Source: Synanceia verrucosa (Eukaryota > Chordata > Actinopteri > Perciformes > Synanceiidae). Taken from it: a stretch of DNA of 64,000 bases. The notes under the pieces are model-generated. The model was not told where the DNA came from. It searched no databases and saw nothing but the letters and a program-made list of their open reading frames with translations. The DNA is taken from NCBI GenBank assembly GCA_029721515.1, contig CM056552.1, forward strand, positions 29,919,892 through 29,983,891, read 5' to 3'. The translations under genes and the position numbers were made by a program. Shown one piece after another: positions 48,300 through 60,500 of this stretch (position 1 is its first letter; each line of letters opens with the position of its first letter).

Positions 48300-51200
48300 C
48301 TGAGGAACACAGAAACACATGCATCAACATGTAGCATTATTATTCATAAAAAAACACTGCTACACACACTGTTACACACATAATACAGTTATATTTATAT
48401 ATATGTTTTGGTTTTTTGCAAATAGTAGTCACAAATCTTACATGCAGTAATCACTATATCATGTTGAGTTGTGTCTTTGTGTTACTACTATATTTGTACC
48501 TTTTGCTACTGCAGTGACTCTGTTGTAGTTGCAGGTATGAATCATTCACAAACCTAAGGTTATATGATGTACACAACCGTGCACAGGTGTCAGCCAAGGT
48601 GTCCTTTTAACTGTATTAACACATCTAAACGATCAGTGTGTGACAGTGTGTGCAGAGGCGTCTACACATCCTTTCCAGTCGTGTCAGAGAACTATGGAAT
48701 ATGAAATATGAAAGTTCTGGGCTTCCATAGAAAAAGAGCAGTGCAACATTTCCATTATTACACAGGTCACGCTCCACTTTCTAGATCAGCCAAGTCTATG
48801 ACTGATATGAGTGACATCAGCTTCTTAATATTAATATCAGATTGTTAAATCACTGATCACTGAACTTCCTCCAGCCCAACAGTGACTACACACAGGAATC
48901 CTTGTGTTGTGCTGAGCTTCTGTAGCAGGAAATAACAAATCATAAAATAATTAGAATCAACCTTGTATTTTTGAAGAACATGTTCTTGCTTGCTTCCTTC
49001 CATGATAACAAAGTGCAGCTATCCTCGGTGTGTGTCTGGAGTTTGACAGGAACAGTGCTGCATTTATTAAACATCTCTAGTATCCTGCAGTATTACGTGG
49101 AGTTGTGCAGAGGTATTTATATCCTCACTTCTGCTATAAATTTGCTGATCTGTTGCCAAAGCATATGACATGGCATTAGTCAGGTTATATTATACTGCTT
49201 ATTGTTCAATACATTGAACATGTTTTATGTTTGTCTACATATACTGTGTACATTTATTTATTTTGCCTTTTCTATATATTTTTTCTGTCTTCAGGGTAGG
49301 CACTGAATTCAAATATGTCCTCTTTAAACTTTTGGATATATTTTATTCTTCTTTGGAGCAGACAGGAAATGTGTTTCGTTTGTCCTGAATGTCCTGGTCT
49401 GTTCAAACACTTTCCTCTCTTGGTTTTGAAATAGCAGCCTCCTTCTATTTTTAGTTCCCGGTCACTCACTATTTTGCTAAAATTTGTCTTTCTTTTGGGT
49501 TTTGGATATTTTTGTTTACAGTTCAGAGGAGTTTGTGTTGCGCTGTTCTGTGTATTCCTCTTTGAATTTTGTATCAGATGTCCTGATTGCTGATTGAGGT
49601 TATGTCAGTGGCTCGTCCAGCTCTGAGGCCAGCTGACTGTGGTGCTTAGCTCAGGGTGTCTCAGAGCCAGCTGGTGCAGGAAATGGACATCACAGGGCTG
49701 CTGATGCTGCTGTTTGCTCAGGAGAGCTTTGTGTGCAAGATAATTCTGATTTAGGTGTTGCTGTAACTGAATTCATCTTTTTTCTCTGAATTTTCAGAGA
49801 AGATGAGTTATGTTCTTAATGAATTTGTGCGATCCTTTAATATGGTTTCACAAAAAGTCAAGTGTAATTTTTCAGGCGAAGTTTAAAATTCTGGTTTTGA
49901 AACTGGGCCCCATATTTTGCTTCCAAAAAGCCTAAATGGTGTGATCAGAAAATAGTAACATTTTAGCTAATTCTTATTGGGATATTTCCTTTTCATATCT
50001 GTGCTTCATCACACAGTGTGTTTACAGCCAGACTGTATCCTTGTCCGTTTGAGCCCTGACAAGGAGCCCAGTCAGAGCCATGTCATTACGTCACTGCACA
50101 ACGTCAGATTTCACTTTGTGCAAAACTTCAGTGTGTCCCGGTAGTCCTTTCAATACATCTGTGATCGAACCAGGCAGTATTTACTCCGGTCTTGTTGGTC
50201 TCAATAACCCCGCCCCAAGCCCCCGACGTGATCAATGCTTAGCTCTGGACCAGCAAAGACTTGGTGCTTGTCTGGCCCCAGTTTTAAGCACCAGGGGCCG
50301 GTGCGTAGGCTGTGGAAACACAAAGAACTGGTGCTAAGTCAGGCTCTGGCTCTGAACCAGCCCTGGAAAAGGAAAAGGGGTATGACGATTTTCCTCTGGT
50401 CTTCTCCAGACTGACTTCCCATGCTCATTTCTGACGGTACTGCTAAAGCACGGACAGGATCTGGTGTGAACCCTCTTATGTTGGGGAAAACACAACTAGA
50501 TCAGCATCGCGATTGTTGCCAGTTTATTAATGTGCATGTTAACAGTGCTGAAATCTCTCTCTCTGTGAGTACTTGCTGAGAGTGACTCGATGAGTGTGTC
50601 GACTAGGACTGTAGACATGTAGCTCGTGCCGTACTACAACAGTGTGGTGGGTTGGACGACCTCCATTGCTTTCATAAAGGGCTGTTTAAAGTGTTGGGGT
50701 TGTTCTGTAAGGACAGACTGGAGAAATGTGACTCTTTGCTCTGGCTTCTGAAAGGAACGGGGCTTCAGTGTGGAGCTGGGCCGTCTCTACATGAGAATTG
50801 GTGTGAAGCAAAATCCCCACGCTGGGCAGTGTGGTGGAGGTGTGGTGGCCCTCACCTGGGCCCTGCTGCAGATCTGGAGTCAGGTCAGTCAGGATGATCA
50901 GGAAACAGCAGCTGACTGACCTGAACTGGCTTTGACTGGAGCTTTTTTAATGCAATGATTCAGCCTGATGCCTTTCTTGCTGTAAAAAATGTGCATATCT
51001 TTATTTTTGTTCAAATTAAATAACTTTGCCCATTATAAACTGCACACCATGGTGAATAATAAAATGTATTATTTATTAGTTAAAGTTTTAAATTAGAACA
51101 AACTAAAAGATGGAGCTGACACTCAGAGAAGAGCTTATGTGGAGCATTTTATAAACTGCTGTTCACAAAGAGGGTTTGGGGATTTACATTAAACATTAGT

Positions 51201-51663
51201 ATACCTGTCCTTTCTGTACACAGAGAAACAGTTTTTCACTGTTTCGTAGAATGTAGTTGGCGTTTTTTTCTCTTTTTAATCGAGAGTTTTACTTTGTTTG
51301 ACGAGACTTTCTCACATCAAATATTCATTCTGGGCTACAAGAATAGCAACAAAAATAAGTTAAAATGTTGAAGATATTATAACTTTTATTGGGTCAGGCA
51401 AAAATTGTTATTTATTTAAGTAGAAAGAATAAACCTGGTAACCGGTACATAGAATGTGTAATTTTCTCATATAAGGAAATCATTTTAGGAGACAGGGCTG
51501 TGTATGCTGTATATCAGCATGACTAAAGTAAGGGTAAAAGACAAGGTGATGTGGGCTACTGTCAGGAGAGTTTATTAGTGCTAGCTTGACTGCCTCCAGC
51601 TAATCTTTTATTTTTCTTCTTATCTCCTCTCCAACTCCAGCTGTAGCCTGGTCAATCTTTTAA

Positions 51664-52131
51664 CTCTTTGAGTGACAAAGACATATTTTCTGTCAGTGCC
51701 GCTGACGTGTATGTATACGTCAAAGTGGTTTGCTGGCAGCTGGCAGATGAGGGCGCTCTCACACAGCCTGTGAGTAATATTGGGGCTTCTGGGAGATGTA
51801 GTCAGAGCATAAAGAGACAGTATACACCACAAAGATCAAAGCAGGAAGTGGAGATGATCAAAATTAGAGAGTAAAACAGAATCTGGACAAAAAGTGGTGA
51901 TTTTGGTGAAAGTGTCCTCTACTCTTCCTCTGATAAAACAAGAATGGAACAAGGTAAAAACAAACATTTTTTTCATGATGAAATAGAGAGTCTCTTCTTT
52001 CATTTGAGCTATTCACTGTTTTCAGAGACATAGTACAAAATATTCTGTGGGTCATAAATGATGACTCAAAACGGCCAAAAAAATTGGCACAAGGCACATT
52101 TGTTTTTATAAGAGGGCCGGCACTCAGTGAG
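51664..52131. mobile_element. Possible piggyBac-like MITE (decayed)
   Basis: Left TTAA (51660-51663) then CTCTTTGAGTG. The right end CACTCAGTGAG is followed by TTAG (52132-52135), one base off TTAA. Inverted ends match imperfectly. A related start, TTAACCCTTTGAGTGCC, lies at 12573. Confidence 0.5.
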
Positions 52132-52348
52132 TTAGTATACTGATTGAAATGTTAATACTGTACTTGGTGGATAGGGTTTTGGTTTTAGGCTCTCTGTGAT
52201 ACTTGTTAAAAGTTTTTTTTCACAGTAAAAGGTGGTGATCCATCCAAAGGAAAACAATCCTCTTTTTGATCTTCTCTAGCTAATTGCCACCTTTTATGAG
52301 TCTATACAGCTGATGACGGAATTGAAACTCTGAAAGTGAAAATAAACT

Positions 52349-52372
52349 CTCTCTCTGTCTCTCTTTCTCTCC

Positions 52373-52435
<63 letters not shown>
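52349..52435. repeat. (CT)n-(TA)n compound microsatellite
   Basis: CT-rich tract to 52388 followed by about 23 TA units. A TG tract and GA tract follow at 52518-52572. Confidence 0.95.
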
Positions 52436-52440
<5 letters not shown>

Positions 52441-52516
52441 GAAGAAGTTAAGAAGTTAATGACTGGAACTGCAATATAGAGCTTGTTTTTTGTATAGAGC
52501 AAGACAGAAAGTGAGT

Positions 52517-52553
<37 letters not shown>

Positions 52554-53254
52554 CGAGAGAGAGAGAGAGAGCATAAGAAAGGAGATTACGATTAAGGCAG
52601 CCATGGAGACAGAGAAAATGACAGGGAGGAGGAGGGAAAGAAAGGAGGACAGAGGGAATTAACGTTTCATTATTAATGTTTGTCTCTGAAAGCCCAAAGG
52701 CTCGTCCCCATAGACCCTCAGCCACCGGGCTTCACATCACAATGTCCTCCTCTCTCTCTATCCACCCTTTATCCCTCTGCCAGTCCTGCATCTCTTGCTC
52801 TATCTCTTCATTCATCCCTACAGATCCATCTCTCTCTTTCTCTCCAGGGACAGACCACTGCAGTGACAAATAAGAAAAAAGAAACCGTTGTACTATGTGA
52901 CATGTCCTCATATTTCTCTCCTTCATCACTTTTCTCTCGCTCTCATTTCCTGTCCCTTCTAACCACTGTCATCCATCCAAGATGCCTCACTCTGTATCCT
53001 CTTTCTCTTGACTTCCTTCACCTCCTCCTGTGCCTTACAGACACTCATCAGCAGTAACAGCACTCTGGCAGCACTAACTGACATAATGATAAATTAATGG
53101 TGTGATGGATTAATAGATGGAAATTCTTTCAAAGAAGACACGTTTAAGTGCAAAGTTTCTGACACCATTGTCTGATTCATCAGTCTGGAGGACAGGGAAG
53201 TCTGACATGTTTTACTGTTCTTCAACTGTTGGAGTTAGAACTGACAAAAACTAG

Positions 53255-54300
53255 TAATTCCACCTTGCTAGTAAAAGGTTGGACCCCCTTTTGTCTTGAG
53301 ACCTGCCTTAATTCACGGTGTCATACTTTCAACAAGGTGTTGGAAACATTCCTCACACATTTTGCTCGATATTGACATGATAGCATCACTCAGCTGCTGC
53401 AGATTTGTCAGCTGCTCATCTATAATGAGAATCACTGTTCCTCCACATCCCAAAGGTTCTGTTGGATTGAGATCTGGTGACTGTGGAGGTCACTGGAGTC
53501 CAGTGAACTCCTTGTCATGTTCTAGAAACCACTTTGAGATGATCTGAGCTTTGTGACATGGAGCATTATCCTGCAGGAAGTAGTCATCAGAAGATGGTTC
53601 ACTGTGGTCATAAAGGGACGGACATGGTCAGTAACAATACTCAGGTAGGCTGCAGAGTTTAAACCATGCTCAGTTGGTACTAAAGAAAATGTCCTCCAGC
53701 ATTAGACCAGCAGCAGCAACCTGAACCATTGATACAAGGCAGGATGGATCCATGCTTTCATGGTGTTTACTCCAAACTCTGACCATCTACCATCTGAATG
53801 TTCAGCTGAAATAGAGACTGGTCAGACCAGTCAAACGTTTCTCCATCTTCTATTGTCCACTTGTGGTGATCCTGTGTGAACTGTAGCCTCAGTTTCCTGT
53901 TCTTAGCTGACAGGAGTGGCTCCAGGTGTGCTCTTCTGCTGCTCTTGTCCATCTTCTTCAAGGCTCCAGTGTTGAGCTTCACAGATGATATTCTGCATCC
54001 CTTGGTTGGAACCAGTGGTTATTTCAGTTCCTGTTGTCTTTCTATCATCTCCAACCAGTCTGTCCATTGTCCTGTGACCTCTCACATCAACAAGACATTT
54101 TACTGGATATTTCCTCTTTTCTGGAACATTCTCTGTAAACCATAGAGATGGTTGTAGTGATCAGCAGTTTTACTCAGACCGGCACAAAAAACCATGTCAC
54201 ATTCAAAGTCACTTAAATCCCCTTTCTTCCTCATTCTGATGCTCAGTTTGAACTGCAGCTAGTTGTCTGGAACATGGCTTCAAGGGCTGATTAGCACATG
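53255..54300 (-). mobile_element. Degraded Tc1/mariner-like element
   Basis: Minus-strand transposase remnants. TAGAAGATGGAGAAACGTTT, read on the minus strand, precedes a W-S-D-Q-S-L-F version of the first catalytic Asp motif, and LRLQFTQDHHKWTIED precedes it, as in Tc1 proteins. The plus-strand phrase GATCTGGTGACTGTGGAGGTCACTG marks the distal catalytic region. I recognise the overall sequence as a family very abundant in teleosts. Many stops and indels. Fragments of the same family lie at 10079-10395 and 30228-30375. Confidence 0.8.
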
Positions 54301-54574
54301 TTAGTGTGGAATTTATGAACCCTTAACTTCATGACATTCTGTTATTGAGACAAAAGAATAATGGTCTTCTGACCTAAGATAAACATGTGACACATGTTGA
54401 GATATCTTTTGTAACATCAGTGAGTCACACAGTAAATCATATCTTACTTTGAACAGACTCTGATAAGGTAGTTGATGACTCGATCAATGTTTCACTGACA
54501 ATGTGACACCATGCATGACATCTCATCATAGTTTTGAACCACTTCAAATGGCTGTATGGTGTATGGAGTAAAGT

Positions 54575-54665
54575 GTGGACTGGTAGCTGGAGAGGTGCCA
54601 GTTCAGGGCCCTTGAGCAAGGCACCAGCCTCCCAAACTGCCTACTGCTCCTAGGATGTCCAGTGA
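54575..54665 (+). mobile_element. SINE family C fragment
   Basis: GGTAGCTGGAGAGGTGCCAG and CCTTGAGCAAGGCACCAG match the family C copies at 36405 and 38241. Truncated on both sides. Confidence 0.6.
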
Positions 54666-56514
54666 ATTATTTACATCAAAACTAATTTCATTTAATCCCC
54701 TTCAAACATAATCCTGCACATCAGCTGGATTCTCGTGAAGTCACTAGGTTAGGCAAAAATCAAATATCACATCCTCTTTGTGTTCAGTTTGCTAGACAAA
54801 AACGTCAGTTTGATTCTTCCAAAAAGTTTCAAATGATGGCTTTTCAGGTGAAACAAACCAACAGGGTCGAGATGACCACTGTTATTTTATCCGTATATAC
54901 AGTATTTACTATTGCTTATTATCACTTACTACTTACTAAAGCAAACCTATTTGTTTTCCAATTACTTGGTAGAATGCTCAGTTCAGAAAATAATTGGTAG
55001 CTACAGCCCTAATTTACATCATGTACATGAACTGATGTTGCCTTTTCTTCCTGATCTGCTGTTGTACTGAAATCACACCACACCAGTGTGGCCTCATCAC
55101 ACTCAGTTGTTTTTCATTGTTTGAACTGCAATCCATTTCCTCTGAACATGTTTCAAGTCTTCCTCATTTTTTAAGCACATAAGTTTGGGCATCTCTACAA
55201 GTCATTCCAGACACCTGTGTCTCCTTCAAAACACTGCACTGATGTAGCGAGCCTGACTCATGAAATCATAAATTTTTACATTAAAGGGATCCTTTTGTGG
55301 CAGAGACTGATGTAGTGGCAGTGTTTCTTTTCAGTCTGAGCGACAGTGTGGGATAAAAGTATAATTAGTATAAGTAGGGTAGTGGTCATACAGGAAGAGA
55401 TGGAGAACAAATGTTTGGATTTAAACAATGAGACATCTTCTGAAATTCCTGACAAGTTCCTCTAACTGACAGCAAACATAATTTAATGAATCCTGTTTTG
55501 CTGCATAACTGCTGAGGCTAATGTTTCTTCAAGTGCTGTGTACTGCGCTGAACTGGAAGCAGCTCAGTGGTGGTTTCGCAGTGTTGGCATATTCTGCCTA
55601 ATTGACGTCATTGGGGGATTTATTGGATTTCGAGCAGAATGAAGTGATATAAGGTGTGCTATGGCTTCAAACCATACCTTCCATCATGCTGGAATGTGAG
55701 GAACAGCCCCTCCACTACAGAACCCATTCAAATGACCCTCACTGTTATTTAGGAAAGAACACATCCAGGACTGAACTTACTCAAAGTGTTTCATCTTGCA
55801 TTTTTTGGCCCTGATTGTATCCACCTGTCTCCTCACCTTGAGTATAAATAGTCTGCACCACCCTCCCTCGACAGTTTGTCTTGTGCCTCATGTTATTTAA
55901 CCAGCTCTTTTTTTAATCTGTGCTGTATATTTTCCTGTCAGGTCATTCTGCCTGTGTTCAGAGAAGCTTGACTGGTATTCTTTATTGTGTCCTTTTTATT
56001 GTATTTTTGTGACTACCTCAGAAAGCTCATTTTAAACCAAGCTTGCTGTGTTAAGTCCTGCTTTTGGGTCTTGTTACACAGCATCAAGCAACACTTCTAT
56101 GCAGTGAGAATCACCGCCTGCCTTTATGTCAAGGCACCCTGGCTTATACAGGAAGCATTCAAACAACCCTCAGTTCAGTAAATTACAAAAACAACCAAGA
56201 TAATTAGAAGTAAAAGCTTGCTGGGACAGAGGCCTTTATGTAGTGTGAGAAGCCTGAACACAGAGAGTGTAAAAATCAAAATCCTGGCCTTCCGTTAGAC
56301 CAGCTCTACAGGAACTCATGAGGGGTCAGAGTGGATATGTCTCTACCAGCTTTGTGCCCCTAGATTGTGGAAAGTTTCCATTCTTCCTTGCAAAAATTTT
56401 CCACTTCCATCAAATTATATGTTGAGCGGCAATAGACTGCAGTCTTCAAGTCCATCCACAGACGTTCTATGGGATTTAGGTCAGGGACAATCACTGTCCT
56501 GTCCCCTAGCCATT

Positions 56515-57030
56515 GTGGTGTTTTTTTTGGTGGTGTATTTTTTGTGGTGTATTTTTGGTGGTGTATTTTTTGAGGTGTATTTTTGGTGGTGTATTTTTGG
56601 TGGTTTATTTTTGGTGGTGTATTTTTTGTGGTTTATTTTTGGTGGTTTATTTTTGGTGGTGTATTTTTTGTGGTTTATTTTTGGTGGTGTATTTTTTGTG
56701 GTATATTTTTGTGGTTTATTTTTGGTGGTGTATTTTTGGTGGTGTATTTTTGTTTATGGTGTATTTTTTGTGGTGTATTTTGGGTGGTGTATTTTTTGTG
56801 GTGTATTTTTTTGTGGTTTATTTTTGGTGGTATATTTTCTGTGGTGTATATTTGGTGGTGTATTTTTTGTGGTGTATTTTTGGTGGTGTATTTTTTGTGG
56901 TGTATTTTTTTGTGGTGTATTTTTGGTGGTGTGTTTTTGGTGGTGTGTTTTTGGTGGTATCATTTTGGTGGCGTTTTTCATGTTTTTTGGTAGTATATTT
57001 TTGGTGGTGTACTTTTGGTGGTGTGTTTAT
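56515..57030. repeat. 14-15-bp minisatellite TTTTTGGTGGTGTA
   Basis: About 35 diverged units of GGTGGTGTATTTTT with TTTGTGG variants. Long repetitive ORFs rich in Phe, Val, Tyr, Trp and Cys span it in all three plus-strand frames and are artefacts. It directly abuts the repeat starting at 57031. Strong strand asymmetry: the plus strand is almost all G and T. Confidence 0.97.
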
Positions 57031-59005
57031 TAGGGCCCGAGCCAACTGCTGCAAGCAGCGGCGAGAGCCCTATTGTATCCCTTGGAACTGTTATTTTTCT
57101 TCTTTATTATTATTACTATTATTCTGCCAAATAAATGGCAAATTTGATGCCCTAGATCGCAAGGAAAATCGCAAGGTTTTAACATGTTCAAAAATGGACC
57201 AAAAAAAACCAAACTGCTCGATAGCACCCCCTTTAGATTATGACGGCCGGCGAGTTTTTGTAGGGATATGAAATTTTGTACATGCATAGTACTCATGAAG
57301 ACCCTCGATTTTGTCCACTGGCACTTTTCTCTAAAACTCAGAGGGAAGGCGCTATGAATTTTTGTTCGGGCGATTTTGACATTTTGCACATGCAACTTTG
57401 TAATTTTTTGGATTTTTTCTGTCCATGTGATGTGAAAAAAGTCAATGCCATTGAAATGAGGACAAAATTAGCTTTCAAAGAAAAAAATAAAATGATCATA
57501 TTTGCTTCATCCTGGCACCTCTAGGGGGTGCTGAAGTTTGACAAAATTTCCAAAATGCAAAAACCTTTCTAATTCAGTCATCTTATTGTCAAAAAATCTG
57601 AAACTTTCTGAGAAGATGGAGCATCAGACCCTGAATGATTTCCTAGAGAACTACATGTTTTTGAAGTAGCGCCTCCTAGCAGGAAGAGAAATGTCTAAAT
57701 GGTCTCAAAAAATCACAAACACCTTGAAGTTGTTCGAGCATAAATATGGTGACGACTTACCAAAGGGCATGGCCATGGCGGTGCGGCAAAGTAAGGTGTG
57801 TCTTTTTAACGTCTTAATTTGCCATAACTATGCCTTATGTGGTCCCACCCCCACTATATTTCTGACGTTTAATAACAGTCTTGCCCTCAACGCATTGACA
57901 CCGAACTCGCTTCTGTATGTCATAGCGCCACCTAGTGGTAAGGTGAATGTTTTTTGGCACTTTTTGGCCTATAATTCCTGCTGTATTTAGGTGATGCAGC
58001 TAAAATTGCTTCAGGGCACTCATGACACATTGCCAAAGCTGCAAAAAATTCATCAACATGTTTCGTGATACTGTACCAAGTTGGCGCTAAATCGTTTCTC
58101 AAAAAATTAACATTCTGAGATATCACCTTCCGAACACAGAACCTCATGAAATTTGGTAGACAGATCAAGAGGGGTGTCCTCTTAAAGAATCTACTGTCAA
58201 AATGGAAAATCGCCAAAAAACGTCTGCGTAGCGCCCCCTAGAATTTTTCAAAAATTAAGCTATGAAATTCTGTAGGCTTATGTACGACCCAAAGATGAAC
58301 AAAAAAGCCTCTTGGACCCATGGGCCACGCCCAACAGGAAGTCTGCCCTTTTGATTTGAAATTTATTTTTTTTGCGATTTCGGACAATTTTAAGGTATTT
58401 TCAATAGCATACTCCTCCTAGAGATTTTAAGGTAGCAAGCTGAAACTCTAGCATCAGGTGTCCACACTAGTGTAGTTTAAAACTACAGGTCGAATTTCAA
58501 TTTGGACGTTTAATTTGGCAACTGCGCCCCCTTGAACAAAAGAAGTGCTTTTTACCACAGCGAACAAATAGATGCCTCAAAAGCAAACAACATACAAGTT
58601 TGATATTATTTCACCTACAGGCTGTAAATTAGATGTTGGGGAATATAATATCCAAAAATTAGGCTGGTAGGTCAAAGGGCGTGGTCGTGGCACTGCTTGA
58701 AACTTTGATGTTCTGCCATGAAAAACAGTTTTTCTGGATTTTGGCAGATTTTAAAGTATTTACAGTTATATACTGCTTTTCTGGATTTTGGGTGATTTTG
58801 CCTGATTTTAAAGCATTCTCAATTGCATACTCATCATGGGGATTTAATGCTAGCAAGCTGAAACTGAAAGTGTGCCATGGTGGCGCTATGGAGCTCATCA
58901 GACACAAGGGACACAGAACACGTAAAGGCAGTCAAGGGTCGGCGCCTACAGTAGCCGGCGGTGCGACACGCTGCAAGGGCCCGTCAGTACCCCGCAGGGG
59001 TCCTA
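57031..59005. repeat. 2-kb hairpin-ended interspersed repeat
   Basis: Begins TAGGGCCCGAGCC and ends CAGGGGTCCTA. The left terminus folds: TAGGGC pairs with GCCCTA (57067-57072), and GCTGC pairs with GCAGC around an AA loop. The right terminus has ACCCC-GCA-GGGGT, then CCTAG. The interior repeatedly carries GCGCC(CCC)TAG and gene-free text typical of a very abundant fish repeat (TAGCACCCCCTTTAGA, GCGCCACCTAGTGG, GTAGCGCCCCCTAG). No intact ORF. Superfamily unclear. Confidence 0.7.
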
Positions 59006-60434
59006 GTTATTTTTATTATTATATTCACTTTTCATTCACAAAGTACATGGTTAGGTTTTGGCAACACAGCTACATGACTGGGTTGTAGGCAGCAACACTG
59101 TAGGGCTAGGTTATAGGCAACATTAAATTACTCGGTTAGGTTTTGGTGCTTTCGTCACCATCTGAATAAGGCTGTTTTCAGACTTGTACAGGTATTTTGA
59201 TTTATATTCCTTGTCCTTCTCTAAGTAGGCTGTGTAAACCGTGTGTGCATGAGTCAAGTCCAGCTTAGCTTAGCTTCCTCCTCCTTGTACTGTACCTCAC
59301 TTCTTCTCTCTCCTCTGGCTCACACTCTACACTATTAAATGAGGTACAGATGTGATTAAATCCCAGCTGGGGAGTTAAAGTTAACTGTTTACAACTGTCA
59401 TCTGTTTCAGTCAGAGCCTATGGTGCAATGCAACACTGGGTCATAATCATGATTCCTACATTCAGCTGGCATGACGGCCCAATCTGTCCTACGTATAGCA
59501 TGAGTGATGATCTGATTAATACATGACGTACTGATGAAAGGAGAGGGGAAAGCTGCTTTGTACAAACAAATACATGGGAGCTACTTTAACTGTGGCGTTG
59601 TATTGGACTGCATCACTTTGTACAGTGGTTTCTATTACATGTTCACTCGGGGTACTGACTGCAAGTATCCAAATAGTTAACTGATGTTGATTTCTATTAA
59701 ATATTTTGTTTTGTTTTTCAGCCTAAATATGTGAATCCAACACTGTGCTTGAAAATGTGAATTTATGAATAAATGAATGAAGGAGTGGAGTGTGGAAATT
59801 GATAAAAGCTTCACAAATTTACAAGATTTATTTTTATTTAATTCAGAAAGTACCAAAGGGTGGCAGGTAACGCACCAACAACACAGTACTGTAGCGTCCT
59901 GCAAAAGAGGCCATGAAGCTTGAGTTCAGTTTACTACTGTGGCTTTATTTAGAAGCATACACAGGCTACTGTGGGCCATTACCAACGCCAAAACAACAAA
60001 CCTGGCTATTTAGCAACTCACATTCGACCATGTCTGGAACTAGCTCTCCCAGAAAAAATACTAGCATGGCTTCAACTACCTAACCCAGGCACCGTGACTC
60101 AACCAATCAGGGCTGGCTTTCCCCTCTTACAGCTACTGGCTGCATCAACTGTCAGTCATCAGACTGTGAAGCATTCACTTGCTCCTGTAAATCTTAGATA
60201 CAACACATACCTGTTTTAACTCTTAAAACACAACATTATAACAGTCCACAATAACACTACTCCAAGTCTGTTACAGTATAATGAGCTCCTAAGTACAGGT
60301 GTGTGAGTCTAACAAACAGAGCACTTCCATATGTACACATGTCATTTCATTTTTATTGTAGTTTCATTTCTGTTCATAAAACTGAATACAAACAGAAAAC
60401 TGAGGTGGATAATCTACAGCCTTGTTCCTCTATA

Positions 60435-60500
60435 GACTGTAAAGGCCTCTGAGGCAAATTCACAATTTGTGATATTGGGCTATACAAATAAAACTGACTT
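60435..60500 (+). mobile_element. Retroelement 3' tail fragment
   Basis: GACTGTAAAGGCCTCTGAGG then GTGATATTGGGCTATACAAA and TAAAACTGACTTGAC. Matches the tails at 36355 and 39240-39425. Confidence 0.6.

Noticed and set aside
55800..56040. Solo LTR candidate
   Set aside because: A TATA-like box and a T-rich region but no TG...CA ends or target duplication.
56365..57271. 222- and 252-residue ORFs rich in Phe, Val, Tyr and Trp that look like membrane proteins
   Set aside because: Translations of a GT-only minisatellite. All three plus-strand frames give similar products.
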